Source of the DNA: Rhodococcoides fascians A25f
Lineage (GTDB): Bacteria; Actinomycetota; Actinomycetes; Mycobacteriales; Mycobacteriaceae
NCBI RefSeq assembly: GCF_000760935.2
Contig: NZ_CP049744.1
Span: 2,283,001 to 2,347,000, forward strand
Length of the DNA stretch: 64,000 nt
Direction of reading: 5' to 3'
Shown: piece after piece, positions 19,047 through 28,380 of the stretch
How positions within the stretch are numbered: the stretch's first letter is position 1
Layout of the letters: each line of letters opens with the position of its first letter
Made by a program: the position numbers and the translations under genes
Notes under the pieces: model-generated
Databases searched by the model: none
What the model was told of the DNA's origin: nothing
The model's input: the letters and a program-made list of their open reading frames with translations, nothing else

Positions 19047-19460
19047 GTGACCGACCGCACCCTTGTACTGATCAAGCCCGACGGAGTTGCCCGGCGTTAC
19101 GTAGGAGAGATCCTCGGCCGCGTGGAGAAGAAAGGTCTGAGCATCGTCGCACTCGAGCTCAAGACCGTCTCCCGTGAACTGGCCTCGGCTCACTACGCGG
19201 AGCACGAGAGCAAGCCGTTCTTCCCCGACCTCCTCGAGTTCATCACGTCCGGACCGGTCGTGGCCGCGGTTCTCGAGGGCCCCCGTGCCATCGCCGCCTT
19301 CCGGCAGATCGCCGGTGGCACCGACCCGGTGGCCAAGGCGGTCCCCGGCACCATCCGAGGTGACCTCGCGCTCGACGGTCAGCAGAACCTGGTGCACGGG
19401 TCGGATTCCGTGGAGTCGGCCGAACGCGAGATCGCGCTCTGGTTCCCCGGCCTGGCCTGA
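19047..19460 (+). CDS. ndk: nucleoside diphosphate kinase
   Basis: This 137-residue enzyme transfers the gamma-phosphate between nucleoside triphosphates and diphosphates. It opens with [11 protein letters not shown], and the phosphohistidine is in the signature [16 protein letters not shown]. Length and start are typical. Placement between DUF4233 and rne is the conserved actinobacterial order. Confidence 0.97.
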   Translation: MTDRTLVLIKPDGVARRYVGEILGRVEKKGLSIVALELKTVSRELASAHYAEHESKPFFPDLLEFITSGPVVAAVLEGPRAIAAFRQIAGGTDPVAKAVPGTIRGDLALDGQQNLVHGSDSVESAEREIALWFPGLA

Positions 19461-19498
19461 CTGTTCCATCCTCGGCACTACAGCAACGCATCCACGCA

Positions 19499-19540
19499 GC
19501 CACGCCGCAGCCGCTCGGTACTCGATCGGTGCGGCGTGGC
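19499..19540 (+). terminator. inverted repeat downstream of ndk
   Basis: An 11-bp perfect stem (left arm GCCACGCCGCA at 19499-19509, right arm 19530-19540) encloses a 20-nt loop, 38 bp after ndk. No T-tract follows, so it may be a Rho-dependent or actinobacterial stem-only terminator, or a folded element of the rne upstream region. Confidence 0.45.
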
Positions 19541-19962
19541 GAGTACGCATCATCGCGTGTGGGATACTCGACGGAGATCGACTCCACTGCACGAGTACGT
19601 ACAGGTTTCACGCTCCACCGAAGTCAAGGCTTCACCGAAGTTCGCTAGACCGGTGTTGTGGATTCGATCGGATGACTGTCGTCTATCCGCTGCCCGTCAT
19701 CGCAGATGCTCGAACGAGAGACAGGCTCGTTCGCGTTCTTGCTTGATGATCAGGCGCTCGGATCGCCGAGACACCACCATCCAGCCAGGCACTGCACGCG
19801 CTGTCGTCGACCATCGAGAACTCCGACGTGGTCATCGGCTCGAGTGCGGAGCGAGACAGAACAGCTGACGTCCAACCCGACGTGAGTACACAAGGATTGC
19901 CCTCGCGTGGCCGCGTCACACCCGACATCGGATGAACGCGCCCGGGGGCCCGAGGAGACTAC
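19541..19962 (+). other. long non-coding upstream region of rne
   Basis: No convincing gene is seen in this stretch, which together with the hairpin before it leaves 502 bp between ndk and rne. A GATACT sequence near 19562 is a weak -10 candidate and would give a leader of roughly 400 nt. In E. coli the long rne leader mediates feedback control by RNase E itself. A similar role here is only a possibility. Confidence 0.4.
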
Positions 19963-22900
19963 GTGGCCGATCAAAGCCCGCCCGAAGATGTACAGAACGA
20001 GAACGTGGGAGGTCCGGAGCGCGACGACGCGGTGCCCCCTGTGGAAACAGGTGCGGTGTCCCAGGCGCAACCCGACACCATCGAACTGCCCACCAGGCTG
20101 CGCGTACACGCACTGGCCAAGATCCTCGGTGTCACCAGCAAGCAATTGCTCGTCACACTGGGTGAGCTCGGCATCGAAGCGCGCAGTGCCCAGTCGAGCT
20201 TGAGCCGCGACGTTGCGGAGTCCGTCCGCGACTCGGTGAATGCGCCTGCTGCACCGGTGGTCGATTCGCCCGCCGAACAGTCCGAGCCGAGCGCTCCGTC
20301 CGAGGTGCCCTCCGCGGACGTACCGTCGGCCGAGACCTCGTGGTCCGACCCGCAGCTGTTCACCAGTGCACCCGCGGCGGAACCCGAGCCTGCCCAGCCC
20401 GCGGCAACGACCGACCAGGCCACGGCGACCACGTTTGCCACTCCGCTCTTCCTGCAGCCCGCCGCCGTGGATGCTGCTGCTCCGGAGTCCACGGAGTCAC
20501 CGGCAGAGCCCCCGGCCCGCCGTCGACGCAGTCGCAAGGCAGCGCCGAAGGACGAGGCTGCGAACGCCGACAGCACCGAGACCACAGCCACCGAGACCAC
20601 CGCACCTCGAGCCGACGAGACAGAGTCCGTGGTACCCGCGGTCGACGAGTCGACTGCGTCCGACGGCTCTACCGACGATGACGGCGACGACGATCAGTCC
20701 CAGCCACGACGCCGCAGGCGAGGGCGTCGCGGCCGGGGTCGGGGTCGCGGGGAACAGTCCTCGGACGAGAACTCGACCGACGAGAATTCGGACGACGATT
20801 CCACGAGTGACTCGGACAGCACCGATTCTGCCGACGCAGAGTCGTCCGACGGGACCGACACGGACTCGGACGAGTCCTCCGCCGGTGACGACCAGCAGTC
20901 GGGCTCGAGCAGGCGTTCGCGTCGGTCGCGCACCCGAAACCGATCCTCGGACCGGCAGAACTCCGACTCGAACGATGCCTCGGACGACACCCGCGCAGCG
21001 GACTCCTCGGCCGAGGACAAGGACGACGAGTCGGATTCGGATGCGCAGGACAACTTCGACGACTCCGACAACGGTGGTACGGAGGGAGACGGCTCCAGCC
21101 GCCGTCGCCGCCGTCGTCGCCGTCGTAAGACCGGAGCCGAGGTAGCGGCCGAGGCTGCAGCGTCCGAGGACGACCCGCCGAACACGGTCGTGCACGAGCG
21201 GGAGCCGCGGAACAAGAGCCGCGCCCCCAGGGACGAGGTCCAGGGGATCACCGGTTCGACACGTCTCGAGGCCAAGCGTCAGCGACGGCGCGACGGCCGC
21301 GATGCCGGTCGTCGTCGACCGCCGATTCTGACCGAGTCCGAGTTCCTGGCGCGGCGTGAGTCCGTGGACCGGGTCATGGTCGTGCGCGAGAAGGCCACCC
21401 CTGACCACCCGTTGACCACACAGGTTGCCGTGCTCGAAGACGGCGTGCTCGTGGAGCACTTCGTCACCAGCAGCGCGACCGCGTCCATGGTCGGAAATGT
21501 CTATCTCGGGCGCGTCCAGAACGTGTTGCCGAGCATGGAAGCAGCATTCATCGACATCGGCCGTGGCCGCAACGGTGTGCTGTACGCCGGTGAGGTCAAC
21601 TGGGACGCCGCGGGCCTGGGTGGCAATTCGCGGAAGATCGAGCAGGCCCTCAAGCCGGGCGATCAAGTTCTCGTCCAGGTGAGCAAGGACCCCGTGGGGC
21701 ACAAGGGTGCTCGCCTGACGACGCAGCTCTCGCTCGCGGGACGCTTTCTCGTGTACGTGCCCGGCGGTAGTTCCACCGGCATCAGCCGCAAGCTGCCCGA
21801 CACCGAACGCAAGCGTCTGAAGGACATTCTCCGAGACATCGTTCCTCCCGAGGCGGGCGTCATCATCCGCACCGCGGCCGAGGGCGTCAGCGAGGAAGAG
21901 CTCGCCCGCGATGTGACGCGACTGCAGGCGCAGTGGGCGAGCATCGAGGAGCGCTCGGCCAATGCCGAGACCGGAAAGGGTGTGCAGCCGCAGACCCTCT
22001 ACGAAGAGCCCGACATGCTCGTCAAGGTCATTCGTGACTTGTTCAACGAGGACTTCTCGAAGCTCGTCATCGAGGGTGACAAGGCGTGGACGACGACGTC
22101 GAACTACGTCGAGACCGTCGCACCGGACATGGTGGAGCGGCTGCAGCGCTACGAGGCCGACGGCAGTTCTGTCGACGTCTTCGCCGCGCATCGTATCGAC
22201 GAGCAGCTGGCCAAAGCGCTCGATCGCAAGGTCTGGCTGCCTTCCGGCGGCACCCTGGTGATCGATCGCACCGAGGCGATGACCGTCGTCGACGTCAACA
22301 CCGGCAAGTTCACCGGTTCGGGCGGCAACCTCGAAGAGACGGTCACACGCAACAACATCGAGGCGGCCGAGGAAGTCGTCCGGCAGATGCGTCTGCGCGA
22401 CATCGGCGGAATGATCGTGGTCGACTTCATCGACATGGTGCTCGAATCCAATCGCGATCTGGTGCTGCGCCGACTGACCGAGGCGCTGGGTCGCGACCGC
22501 ACGCGCCACCAGGTCTCCGAGGTGACCTCGCTCGGGTTGGTGCAGATGACTCGAAAGAAGCTCGGTACCGGGCTCGTCGAGGCGTTCTCCACGACCTGCG
22601 AGCACTGCCAGGGACGCGGCATCATCGTGCATCCGTTCCCCATCGACGCCAAGCCGGACAACGACGGCCGCTCCAGTTCGTCGCGCTCGGAGTCGAGCAG
22701 CTCGGGCACGAGCAGCAGGCGGCGACGCGGCAAGGACAACAAGGCCGACGGGAACGACGGCAGCGAGCGCACCACCTCGAATTCCCAGTCGGGAGCCGCG
22801 GACGGGGCCGATCATCCCGCAGTCGATCCGTCGATCAAGAGGGCGCACCCTGTCGCCCTGGCGATGGCGGCACACCACGACGACGTGGTGGCCGACGTCA

Positions 22901-23370
22901 GCCCCGCCGACGTCGAGACATCGCCTGCGAGTGAGACTTCGGACGCAGGTGCTGTAGTGACGGTTGTCTCCGTCGAGGGTGTCGACGTTGCCGCCGCGTC
23001 GGTCGCCGATGCGGAGTCGAACGGCGCTCTCGTTGCCGAGACCACCGAGTCGACAGCCGACCAGCCTGCCGCCGAGCCGCCCGTCGAGGTCGAACCAGCA
23101 GCACCGAAGGCTCGGCGTGGACGCCGGGTTGCGCGGAAGGCGGCTGCTCCGACCAGTGCGGCACCGGACGCCGGTGTGGTTCTCGTGGTGCCGGTTTCGG
23201 GCGACGCCGCCCCTGCCGGTGGGGCAGAGGCCACCGAAGCCGAGGTGTCGGAACCACTGACGTCGGCGGCCGAGCAGCCCGTCGAGCCGGTGGAGGTGCC
23301 GACGGCACGTCCTCGCAGACGGCGCGCAGCAGCGCGGCCTGCAGGTCCTCCGGTGGACATCGATGCCTAG
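19963..23370 (+). CDS. rne: ribonuclease E/G family endoribonuclease
   Basis: This 1135-residue RNase E processes rRNA precursors and mRNAs. Near residues 42-90 is an IF2-N-like helical segment (LRVHALAKILGVTSKQLL). It is followed by about 350 residues of acidic Ser/Asp/Glu text broken by Arg clusters. The catalytic core has an S1 domain near 505-590 (GNVYLGRVQNVLPSMEAAF). The DNase-I-like subdomain has metal aspartates in VVDVNTGKF (near 777) and VVDFIDM (near 821). A Zn-link CEHC lies near 878. The C-terminal 230 residues are disordered and Arg/Pro/Ala rich. The GTG has GAGGAG upstream. Confidence 0.95.
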   Translation: MADQSPPEDVQNENVGGPERDDAVPPVETGAVSQAQPDTIELPTRLRVHALAKILGVTSKQLLVTLGELGIEARSAQSSLSRDVAESVRDSVNAPAAPVVDSPAEQSEPSAPSEVPSADVPSAETSWSDPQLFTSAPAAEPEPAQPAATTDQATATTFATPLFLQPAAVDAAAPESTESPAEPPARRRRSRKAAPKDEAANADSTETTATETTAPRADETESVVPAVDESTASDGSTDDDGDDDQSQPRRRRRGRRGRGRGRGEQSSDENSTDENSDDDSTSDSDSTDSADAESSDGTDTDSDESSAGDDQQSGSSRRSRRSRTRNRSSDRQNSDSNDASDDTRAADSSAEDKDDESDSDAQDNFDDSDNGGTEGDGSSRRRRRRRRRKTGAEVAAEAAASEDDPPNTVVHEREPRNKSRAPRDEVQGITGSTRLEAKRQRRRDGRDAGRRRPPILTESEFLARRESVDRVMVVREKATPDHPLTTQVAVLEDGVLVEHFVTSSATASMVGNVYLGRVQNVLPSMEAAFIDIGRGRNGVLYAGEVNWDAAGLGGNSRKIEQALKPGDQVLVQVSKDPVGHKGARLTTQLSLAGRFLVYVPGGSSTGISRKLPDTERKRLKDILRDIVPPEAGVIIRTAAEGVSEEELARDVTRLQAQWASIEERSANAETGKGVQPQTLYEEPDMLVKVIRDLFNEDFSKLVIEGDKAWTTTSNYVETVAPDMVERLQRYEADGSSVDVFAAHRIDEQLAKALDRKVWLPSGGTLVIDRTEAMTVVDVNTGKFTGSGGNLEETVTRNNIEAAEEVVRQMRLRDIGGMIVVDFIDMVLESNRDLVLRRLTEALGRDRTRHQVSEVTSLGLVQMTRKKLGTGLVEAFSTTCEHCQGRGIIVHPFPIDAKPDNDGRSSSSRSESSSSGTSSRRRRGKDNKADGNDGSERTTSNSQSGAADGADHPAVDPSIKRAHPVALAMAAHHDDVVADVSPADVETSPASETSDAGAVVTVVSVEGVDVAAASVADAESNGALVAETTESTADQPAAEPPVEVEPAAPKARRGRRVARKAAAPTSAAPDAGVVLVVPVSGDAAPAGGAEATEAEVSEPLTSAAEQPVEPVEVPTARPRRRRAAARPAGPPVDIDA

Positions 23371-23383
23371 CAGTTCAGGCAGT

Positions 23384-23413
23384 TTGACCCTGGCCGTCTC
23401 TCTGCCGTAGCCT
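23384..23413 (+). promoter_or_regulatory. rplU-rpmA promoter
   Basis: TTGACC (23384-23389), an 18-bp spacer and TAGCCT (23408-23413) lie right after the rne stop. This is among the best sigma-70-type promoters in the window and gives an untranslated leader of about 185 nt before rplU. Confidence 0.6.
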
Positions 23414-23419
23414 TGATAA

Positions 23420-23604
23420 GTCGCTCCCGGTGACACCGTTCTGCTGTGCCGTAGTGGTCCTGCAGGAAACAACGGTTCTCGAGCGGGTCGAGATGATCAT
23501 CATCCCGGCCGGCCGATAGGGAGCAAGCAAACACGTTTTACCAGACCAGTCGTGTTGCCATGTGCAACGCGAGCAAGTTCGAAGAAGCAAGGGGTAGCCC
23601 TCCG
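23420..23604 (+). other. long rplU leader
   Basis: About 185 nt lie between the predicted transcription start and the rplU ATG, with no gene. L21 genes in other phyla carry leader structures for autoregulation. A short GGTGACACC segment near 23430 could fold, but no known motif was recognised. Confidence 0.3.
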
Positions 23605-23916
23605 ATGGCAACGTACGCGATCGTCAAGACCGGCGGAAAGCAGTACAAGGTCGCTGTTGGTGACCTCGTCAAGGTCGAGAAGATCGAGGGAGCGCCCGGC
23701 ACTGCTGTCTCGCTTGCTCCGGTCCTCGTCGTAGACGGATCCGACCTGACCACAGATGCAGACAAGCTGGCGAAGATCTCGGTCGCCAGTGAGATCGTCG
23801 AGCACACCAAGGGCCCGAAGATCCGCATCCACAAGTTCAAGAACAAGACCGGATACCACAAGCGTCAGGGACACAGGCAGAAGCTGACTGTCCTCAAGGT
23901 CACCGGCATCAAGTAA
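23605..23916 (+). CDS. rplU: 50S ribosomal protein L21
   Basis: This 103-residue L21 starts [16 protein letters not shown] and ends with the family segment [23 protein letters not shown]. It assembles in the 50S subunit on 23S rRNA. AAGGGG lies about 12 nt before the ATG. rpmA follows after 59 bp. Confidence 0.98.
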   Translation: MATYAIVKTGGKQYKVAVGDLVKVEKIEGAPGTAVSLAPVLVVDGSDLTTDADKLAKISVASEIVEHTKGPKIRIHKFKNKTGYHKRQGHRQKLTVLKVTGIK

Positions 23917-23975
23917 CCAGGTCTCACCGGACCCGAGTTCTTTTCAGCTGATTCACCCCGAGGAGGGTATGCAAC

Positions 23976-24239
23976 ATGGCACATAAGAAGGGTGCATCAA
24001 GCTCCCGTAACGGTCGCGACTCGAATGCACAGCGCCTCGGCGTCAAGCGCTTCGGCGGCCAGACCGTAGGCGCAGGCGAGATCCTGGTCCGCCAGCGCGG
24101 CACGCACTTCCACCCCGGCGTCAACGTCGGTCGTGGCGGCGACGACACCTTGTTCGCACTCGCTCCCGGCGCAGTCGAATTCGGTGCCAAGCGCGGACGC
24201 AAGACCGTGAACATCGTTCCGGTCGCTGTAGAGGCCTAG
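23976..24239 (+). CDS. rpmA: 50S ribosomal protein L27
   Basis: This 87-residue L27 begins [16 protein letters not shown] and carries [25 protein letters not shown]. The flexible N-terminus reaches the peptidyl-transferase centre. It starts directly with the mature form, without the leader peptide that some Firmicutes remove. A GAGGAGG site precedes the ATG, and a strong terminator follows. Confidence 0.98.
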   Translation: MAHKKGASSSRNGRDSNAQRLGVKRFGGQTVGAGEILVRQRGTHFHPGVNVGRGGDDTLFALAPGAVEFGAKRGRKTVNIVPVAVEA

Positions 24240-24324
24240 TCCTTCTGCAGCGCTCGCGCTCGTAGATGATCGACTCGAGCAGCAACTGCTCGATCGAACA
24301 TTCACGGCGTACGTTCACAGCTCC

Positions 24325-24376
24325 CGATAGGGGCGGACCAGGGTCACGAGACCGGTCCGCCCCTATCGCTTTTTTT
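24325..24376 (+). terminator. intrinsic terminator after rpmA
   Basis: A 15-bp perfect GC-rich stem (CGATAGGGGCGGACC at 24325-24339, pairing with 24354-24368) has a 14-nt loop and is followed after one base by seven T residues (24370-24376). This is the clearest intrinsic terminator in the window, and it separates rplU-rpmA from obg. Confidence 0.92.
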
Positions 24377-24411
24377 CTCCCGCTTTTTCTCAGAAAGGAT
24401 CGAAGACAGCT

Positions 24412-25863
24412 ATGTCACGATTCATCGACCGCGTGGTGCTGCACGTCAGCGCCGGCAAAGGTGGCAACGGCTGCTCTTCGGTTCACCGCGAAAAGTTCAA
24501 GCCTCTCGGTGGCCCGGACGGTGGAAACGGCGGGCAGGGTGGCGGTGTCATCTTCGTCGTCGACAGCAACGTTCACACTCTGCTCGACTTCCACTTCTCC
24601 AGCCATGCCAAGGCGGGCAACGGAACTCAGGGCATGGGTGGCAACCGAGAGGGTGCCAACGGCGAGGACCTGATTCTCAAGGTCCCCGACGGCACTGTCG
24701 TTCTCGACAAGAAAGGCAACGTCCTCGCCGACATGATCGGTGAGGGAACACGTTTCGACGCCGCACCGGGCGGACGTGGTGGCCTCGGCAACGCTGCACT
24801 CGCGTCCAAGGCTCGCCGGGCACCCGGCTTCGCGCTACTCGGCGAAGAAGGCATCGAGCGCGAGCTGGTGCTCGAGCTGAAGTCCGTCGCCGATGTCGGT
24901 CTCGTCGGTTTCCCGTCGGCCGGCAAGTCGTCGCTGGTCTCGGTGCTCTCCGCAGCGAAGCCGAAGATCGCCGACTACCCCTTCACCACACTGGTACCGA
25001 ATCTCGGAGTGGTCTCCAGCGGAGACACCACGTTCACCGTCGCCGACGTACCCGGGCTGATCCCCGGAGCGAGTCAGGGCCGCGGTCTCGGGCTCGACTT
25101 CCTGCGGCACCTCGAGCGTTGCGCTGTGCTCGCACACGTAGTCGACTGCGCGACACTGGATCCGGGCCGCGACCCGATCTCCGACGTCGACGCCCTCGAA
25201 GCCGAGTTGGCGGCATACAAGCCGGCACTGTCCGGCGATGCCAGCCTCGGCGACCTCGCCGACCGGCCGCGCATCGTCGTACTGAACAAGGCGGACATTC
25301 CAGAGGGTGCCGAGCTCGCGGAGATGGTGACCGCCGAGTTCGAGTCCCGCGGCTGGCCGGTGTTCACCATCTCGGCGGTGACGCGCGCCGGCCTCAAGCC
25401 GCTGACGTTCGCGCTGGCGAAGCTCGTCGAGGACTACCGCACAGCTCACCCGGCCCCCGAGCCGCGGCGTCAGGTGCTGCGCCCCGTCGCTCGAAACGAC
25501 GACAGCTTCAAGGTCGTCAAGGATCCGGACATCCCGGACGGCTTCATCGTTCGGGGTACGCGCCCCGAGCGGTGGGTTCGCCAGACGCAGTTCACCAACG
25601 ACGAGGCCGTCGGATACCTCGCGGACCGGCTCGCGCGCCTCGGCGTCGAGGACGCGTTGATCAAGGCCGGTGCTCAACCGGGTGCCTCGGTCACCATCGG
25701 CGATGTCTCGTTCGACTGGGAGCCGCAGACACCGGCCGGTGTCGAGATCACCATGACCGGCCGCGGCACCGATGCTCGACTCGATCAGGTCGAGCGCATC
25801 GGCGCATCCGAACGTAAGCATGCCCGCCAGGTACGCCGCGGGCTCGATACCGAACAGGAGTAG
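24412..25863 (+). CDS. obg: Obg family GTPase (ribosome assembly)
   Basis: This 483-residue GTPase acts in large-subunit assembly and stress signalling. The glycine-rich Obg domain covers residues 1-157 ([17 protein letters not shown]). The G domain has GFPSAGKSS (near 166), [10 protein letters not shown] and NKAD (near 293). An OCT domain covers about 355-430 ([21 protein letters not shown]). It lies between rpmA and proB, as in most actinobacteria. Confidence 0.97.
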   Translation: MSRFIDRVVLHVSAGKGGNGCSSVHREKFKPLGGPDGGNGGQGGGVIFVVDSNVHTLLDFHFSSHAKAGNGTQGMGGNREGANGEDLILKVPDGTVVLDKKGNVLADMIGEGTRFDAAPGGRGGLGNAALASKARRAPGFALLGEEGIERELVLELKSVADVGLVGFPSAGKSSLVSVLSAAKPKIADYPFTTLVPNLGVVSSGDTTFTVADVPGLIPGASQGRGLGLDFLRHLERCAVLAHVVDCATLDPGRDPISDVDALEAELAAYKPALSGDASLGDLADRPRIVVLNKADIPEGAELAEMVTAEFESRGWPVFTISAVTRAGLKPLTFALAKLVEDYRTAHPAPEPRRQVLRPVARNDDSFKVVKDPDIPDGFIVRGTRPERWVRQTQFTNDEAVGYLADRLARLGVEDALIKAGAQPGASVTIGDVSFDWEPQTPAGVEITMTGRGTDARLDQVERIGASERKHARQVRRGLDTEQE

Positions 25864-25865
25864 AC

Positions 25866-27005
25866 GTGGTGTCGGTGCGTGAATCCGATTCGCCCGTAAC
25901 GGCTCTCACCGATACCCGTCGCACGATTGCCGACGCCAAGCGCATCGTGGTCAAGATCGGATCCTCGGCGCTCACCAGTCTCGACACCGGTCTCGATCTG
26001 GGCCGACTCGATCTGCTCGCCGATGCCATCGAGTCGCGGATGCGTAGCGGCACCGACGTGGTGGTCGTCTCGTCCGGCGCGATCGGTGCAGGCATGGCAC
26101 CGCTCGGCCTCACCAGACGCCCGCGCGATCTCGCAACGAAGCAGGCCGCGGCGAGCGTAGGACAGCTTGCTCTGGTCAACGCCTGGAGTTCGTCGTTCCA
26201 CCGGTACGGCCGCACGGTGGGGCAGGTGCTGCTGACAGCCGAGGACATCGCGCGTCGAACCAATCACCGCAATGCGCAGCGCACGTTGGATCGACTGCGC
26301 TCGCTCGGTGCGGTCGCCATCGTCAACGAGAACGACACCGTCGCCACCGCGGAAATTCGTTTCGGCGACAACGATCGGCTCGCAGCTCTGGTGGCCCATC
26401 TCGTCGGTGCGGACGCACTGTTCCTGCTCTCGGACGTCGACGGGTTGTACGACGGCGATCCCCGCAAGGGTTCCGCCACGTTGATTCCGGACGTCTCGAG
26501 CCCGGAGGATCTCGACGGCGTGGTCGCGGGGTCCGGAGGAGCGCTCGGTACCGGCGGAATGGCCTCCAAGCTGTCCGCTGCCCGCCTGGCGGCCGACGCA
26601 GGTGTGCCCGTGCTGCTGGCCGCGGCGTCCGATGCTGCCCAGGCGCTGACGACGTCCGAGGTGGGTACCGCATTCGCAGCTCGGCCGACACGGTTGTCCG
26701 CTCGCAAGTTCTGGGTGCGGCATGCCGCCGATGCAGCCGGCGAACTGCACCTGGACGCTGGGGCCGTGCGAGCGGTCGTGGAGCGTCGACGGTCGTTGCT
26801 GTCCGCTGGGGTCACGTCGGTGACGGGTGCCTTTCACGGTGGAGACGTGGTCTCACTGATGGACCCGGACGGCACACTGGTGGCCCGCGGGGTCGTCGCA
26901 TACGACTCCGGAGAGCTGGCCGGAATGCTCGGCCGCTCGACGGGTGAGTTGGCCGCGGAGCTACAGCGGCCGGTGGTTCACGCCGACGATCTGGTTCCCG
27001 CCTGA
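25866..27005 (+). CDS. proB: glutamate 5-kinase
   Basis: This 379-residue enzyme phosphorylates glutamate in the first step of proline synthesis. The amino-acid kinase domain has [20 protein letters not shown] and [12 protein letters not shown] domain lies at about 285-375. AGGAG ends 5 nt before the GTG at 25866. A second GTG at 25869 is equally plausible. Its partner proA is about 21 kb away at 48474, across an accessory block. The last 28 bp overlap the convergent sirtuin gene. Confidence 0.96.
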   Translation: MVSVRESDSPVTALTDTRRTIADAKRIVVKIGSSALTSLDTGLDLGRLDLLADAIESRMRSGTDVVVVSSGAIGAGMAPLGLTRRPRDLATKQAAASVGQLALVNAWSSSFHRYGRTVGQVLLTAEDIARRTNHRNAQRTLDRLRSLGAVAIVNENDTVATAEIRFGDNDRLAALVAHLVGADALFLLSDVDGLYDGDPRKGSATLIPDVSSPEDLDGVVAGSGGALGTGGMASKLSAARLAADAGVPVLLAAASDAAQALTTSEVGTAFAARPTRLSARKFWVRHAADAAGELHLDAGAVRAVVERRRSLLSAGVTSVTGAFHGGDVVSLMDPDGTLVARGVVAYDSGELAGMLGRSTGELAAELQRPVVHADDLVPA

Positions 27006-27844
27006 TCGAGAGTGTCGGCCAGCGCCGTCGCGGTCTCGGAGCAACCCGCATGCACTGTGAGAGAGGCGAATTCGTCGCCCCGAGTGGTCCCGCGATTGAC
27101 GATGACGATCGGCTTTCCGGTCTTGGACGCGTGCCGGACGAAACGTAGGCCGGACATGACGGTCAGCGAGGAGCCGAGCACCAGTAGTGCATCACTCCGG
27201 TCCACCAGATCGTAGGCCTCGGCAACGCGCGGCTTGGGTACGCTTTCGCCGAAGTAGACGATGTCGGGTTTGAGTATGCCGCAACATGTTTCGCAATCGA
27301 CCATCCGGAAGTGTGCGGTCGAGGAGATGATGGCGTCGGCGTCGGGAGCGATCTCGACACCATCCGCAGGTGCGACGGATTCGAGAAAGCCGGGATTGGC
27401 GCGATCGAGCCTTCGGGCCAACTCGAACCGCGAGATCAACCGCTCGCAGTTCAGACAGCGCACCCGGGCGTAGACGCCGTGCAGGTCGATGACGTTCCGG
27501 CTGCCGGCCTTGGTGTGCAGCATGTCGACGTTCTGGGTGATGATTCCGGTGACGACGCCTGCACGTTCGAGCCGGGCGAGGGCTCGATGTCCGTCGTTGG
27601 GCATTGCAGCGTCCATGTGCCGCCATCCGACGTGGTTGCGAGCCCAGTAATGACGACGGAACTCGGCGTCGCCGATGAACTGCTGGAACGTCATCGGGTT
27701 GCGGGGCGGCGACTGCGGGCCGCGATAGTCGGGAATACCCGAGTCGGTGGACATGCCTGCACCGCTGACGACGGTGATCGTCCGACCGCCGAGTAGCGAG
27801 GTGAGTTGCTCGTACGTAGTCGCGGACGCGGTGGGTGCATTCAC
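26978..27844 (-). CDS. Sir2-family NAD-dependent protein deacylase
   Basis: This 288-residue sirtuin has [15 protein letters not shown] for NAD binding, TQNVDMLH, the catalytic histidine in DLHG, and zinc cysteines CLNC plus CETC. The start is placed at GTG 27844 because the -10 TACCCT (27852-27857, minus strand) stands 7 nt before it. A longer open frame to 27871 would lie upstream of that promoter. The target is unknown; acyl-CoA synthetases are common sirtuin substrates in actinobacteria. Its end overlaps proB by 28 bp. Confidence 0.88.
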   Translation of the reverse strand: MNAPTASATTYEQLTSLLGGRTITVVSGAGMSTDSGIPDYRGPQSPPRNPMTFQQFIGDAEFRRHYWARNHVGWRHMDAAMPNDGHRALARLERAGVVTGIITQNVDMLHTKAGSRNVIDLHGVYARVRCLNCERLISRFELARRLDRANPGFLESVAPADGVEIAPDADAIISSTAHFRMVDCETCCGILKPDIVYFGESVPKPRVAEAYDLVDRSDALLVLGSSLTVMSGLRFVRHASKTGKPIVIVNRGTTRGDEFASLTVHAGCSETATALADTLDQAGTRSSA

Positions 27845-27890
27845 TTCGTCCAGGGTAGCGACCGATCGCACTACGGGCTACCGACACGAA

Positions 27891-27926
27891 CGGCCCGCAC
27901 GGACGCGGGTGCGTCGGTGCGGGCCG
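27891..27926 (-). terminator. hairpin downstream of ectC
   Basis: A perfect 10-bp stem CGGCCCGCAC (27891-27900) / GTGCGGGCCG (27917-27926) with a 16-nt loop lies 15 bp after the ectC stop on the minus strand. There is no U-tract. It marks the probable end of the ectABC transcript. Confidence 0.6.
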
Positions 27927-27941
27927 ATGTACGAGTGAGGG

Positions 27942-28340
27942 TTACGCAGGTACCTCGACGAGGGGGTACACGCCGTTCTCGTCGTGGGTCTCGTTGCCGA
28001 CGACGGGAGGATTGAACACGCACAGCATGCGCATCTGGGTACGCGGCTCGACCGTGTGGCGCTCGTGTCCGTTGAGCAGGTACATCGATCCTGCCCCGAG
28101 CTCGTAGGTCTCTCCGGTCTCGCGGTCGGTGAGCGTTCCTTCGCCTTCGATCAGCCACACGGCCTCGACGTGGTTGGCGTAGTGGAAGTTGTTCACCGTG
28201 CCGGCTTGGATCGTGGTCTCGTGGAACGAGAATCCGACTTTGTCGCCGCCGAGAATGATTCTCTTGCTGCGCCAGTTGCCGTCTTCACTCGAGATGTCAC
28301 GGTCGGTGCCGGTGATCTCCTGTGTGGTGCGAACGATCAT
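27942..28340 (-). CDS. ectC: L-ectoine synthase
   Basis: This 132-residue cupin closes the ring of N-gamma-acetyl-2,4-diaminobutyrate to ectoine. Family motifs visible are MIVRTTQEI, NFHYANHVEAVWLIEGEG, YELGAGSMYLLNGHERH and RMLCVFNPP, including the metal-site glutamate and histidine. ATG 28340 is fixed by an AAGGAGGA site 8 nt upstream. It follows ectB by 40 bp. No ectD hydroxylase and no dedicated aspartokinase gene follow. Confidence 0.96.
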   Translation of the reverse strand: MIVRTTQEITGTDRDISSEDGNWRSKRIILGGDKVGFSFHETTIQAGTVNNFHYANHVEAVWLIEGEGTLTDRETGETYELGAGSMYLLNGHERHTVEPRTQMRMLCVFNPPVVGNETHDENGVYPLVEVPA

Positions 28341-28380
28341 ACGATGTCCTCCTTCGATATCGGTGTGTGCGAAAGGGTCT

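Noticed and set aside
19536..19868. Small open frames in the region before rne
   Set aside because: No ribosome sites, no typical third-position GC bias and no recognisable sequence. Treated as a non-coding leader region.
20750..21130. Ser/Asp/Arg repeats in rne as a DNA repeat array
   Set aside because: The codon pattern is irregular and explained by an acidic, disordered protein segment typical of RNase E. It is not a tandem DNA repeat or CRISPR-like array.
20497..23472. 991-codon open frame antisense to rne
   Set aside because: It mirrors the low-complexity rne coding sequence, shows no domain and begins beyond the rne end. RNase E on the plus strand is clear.
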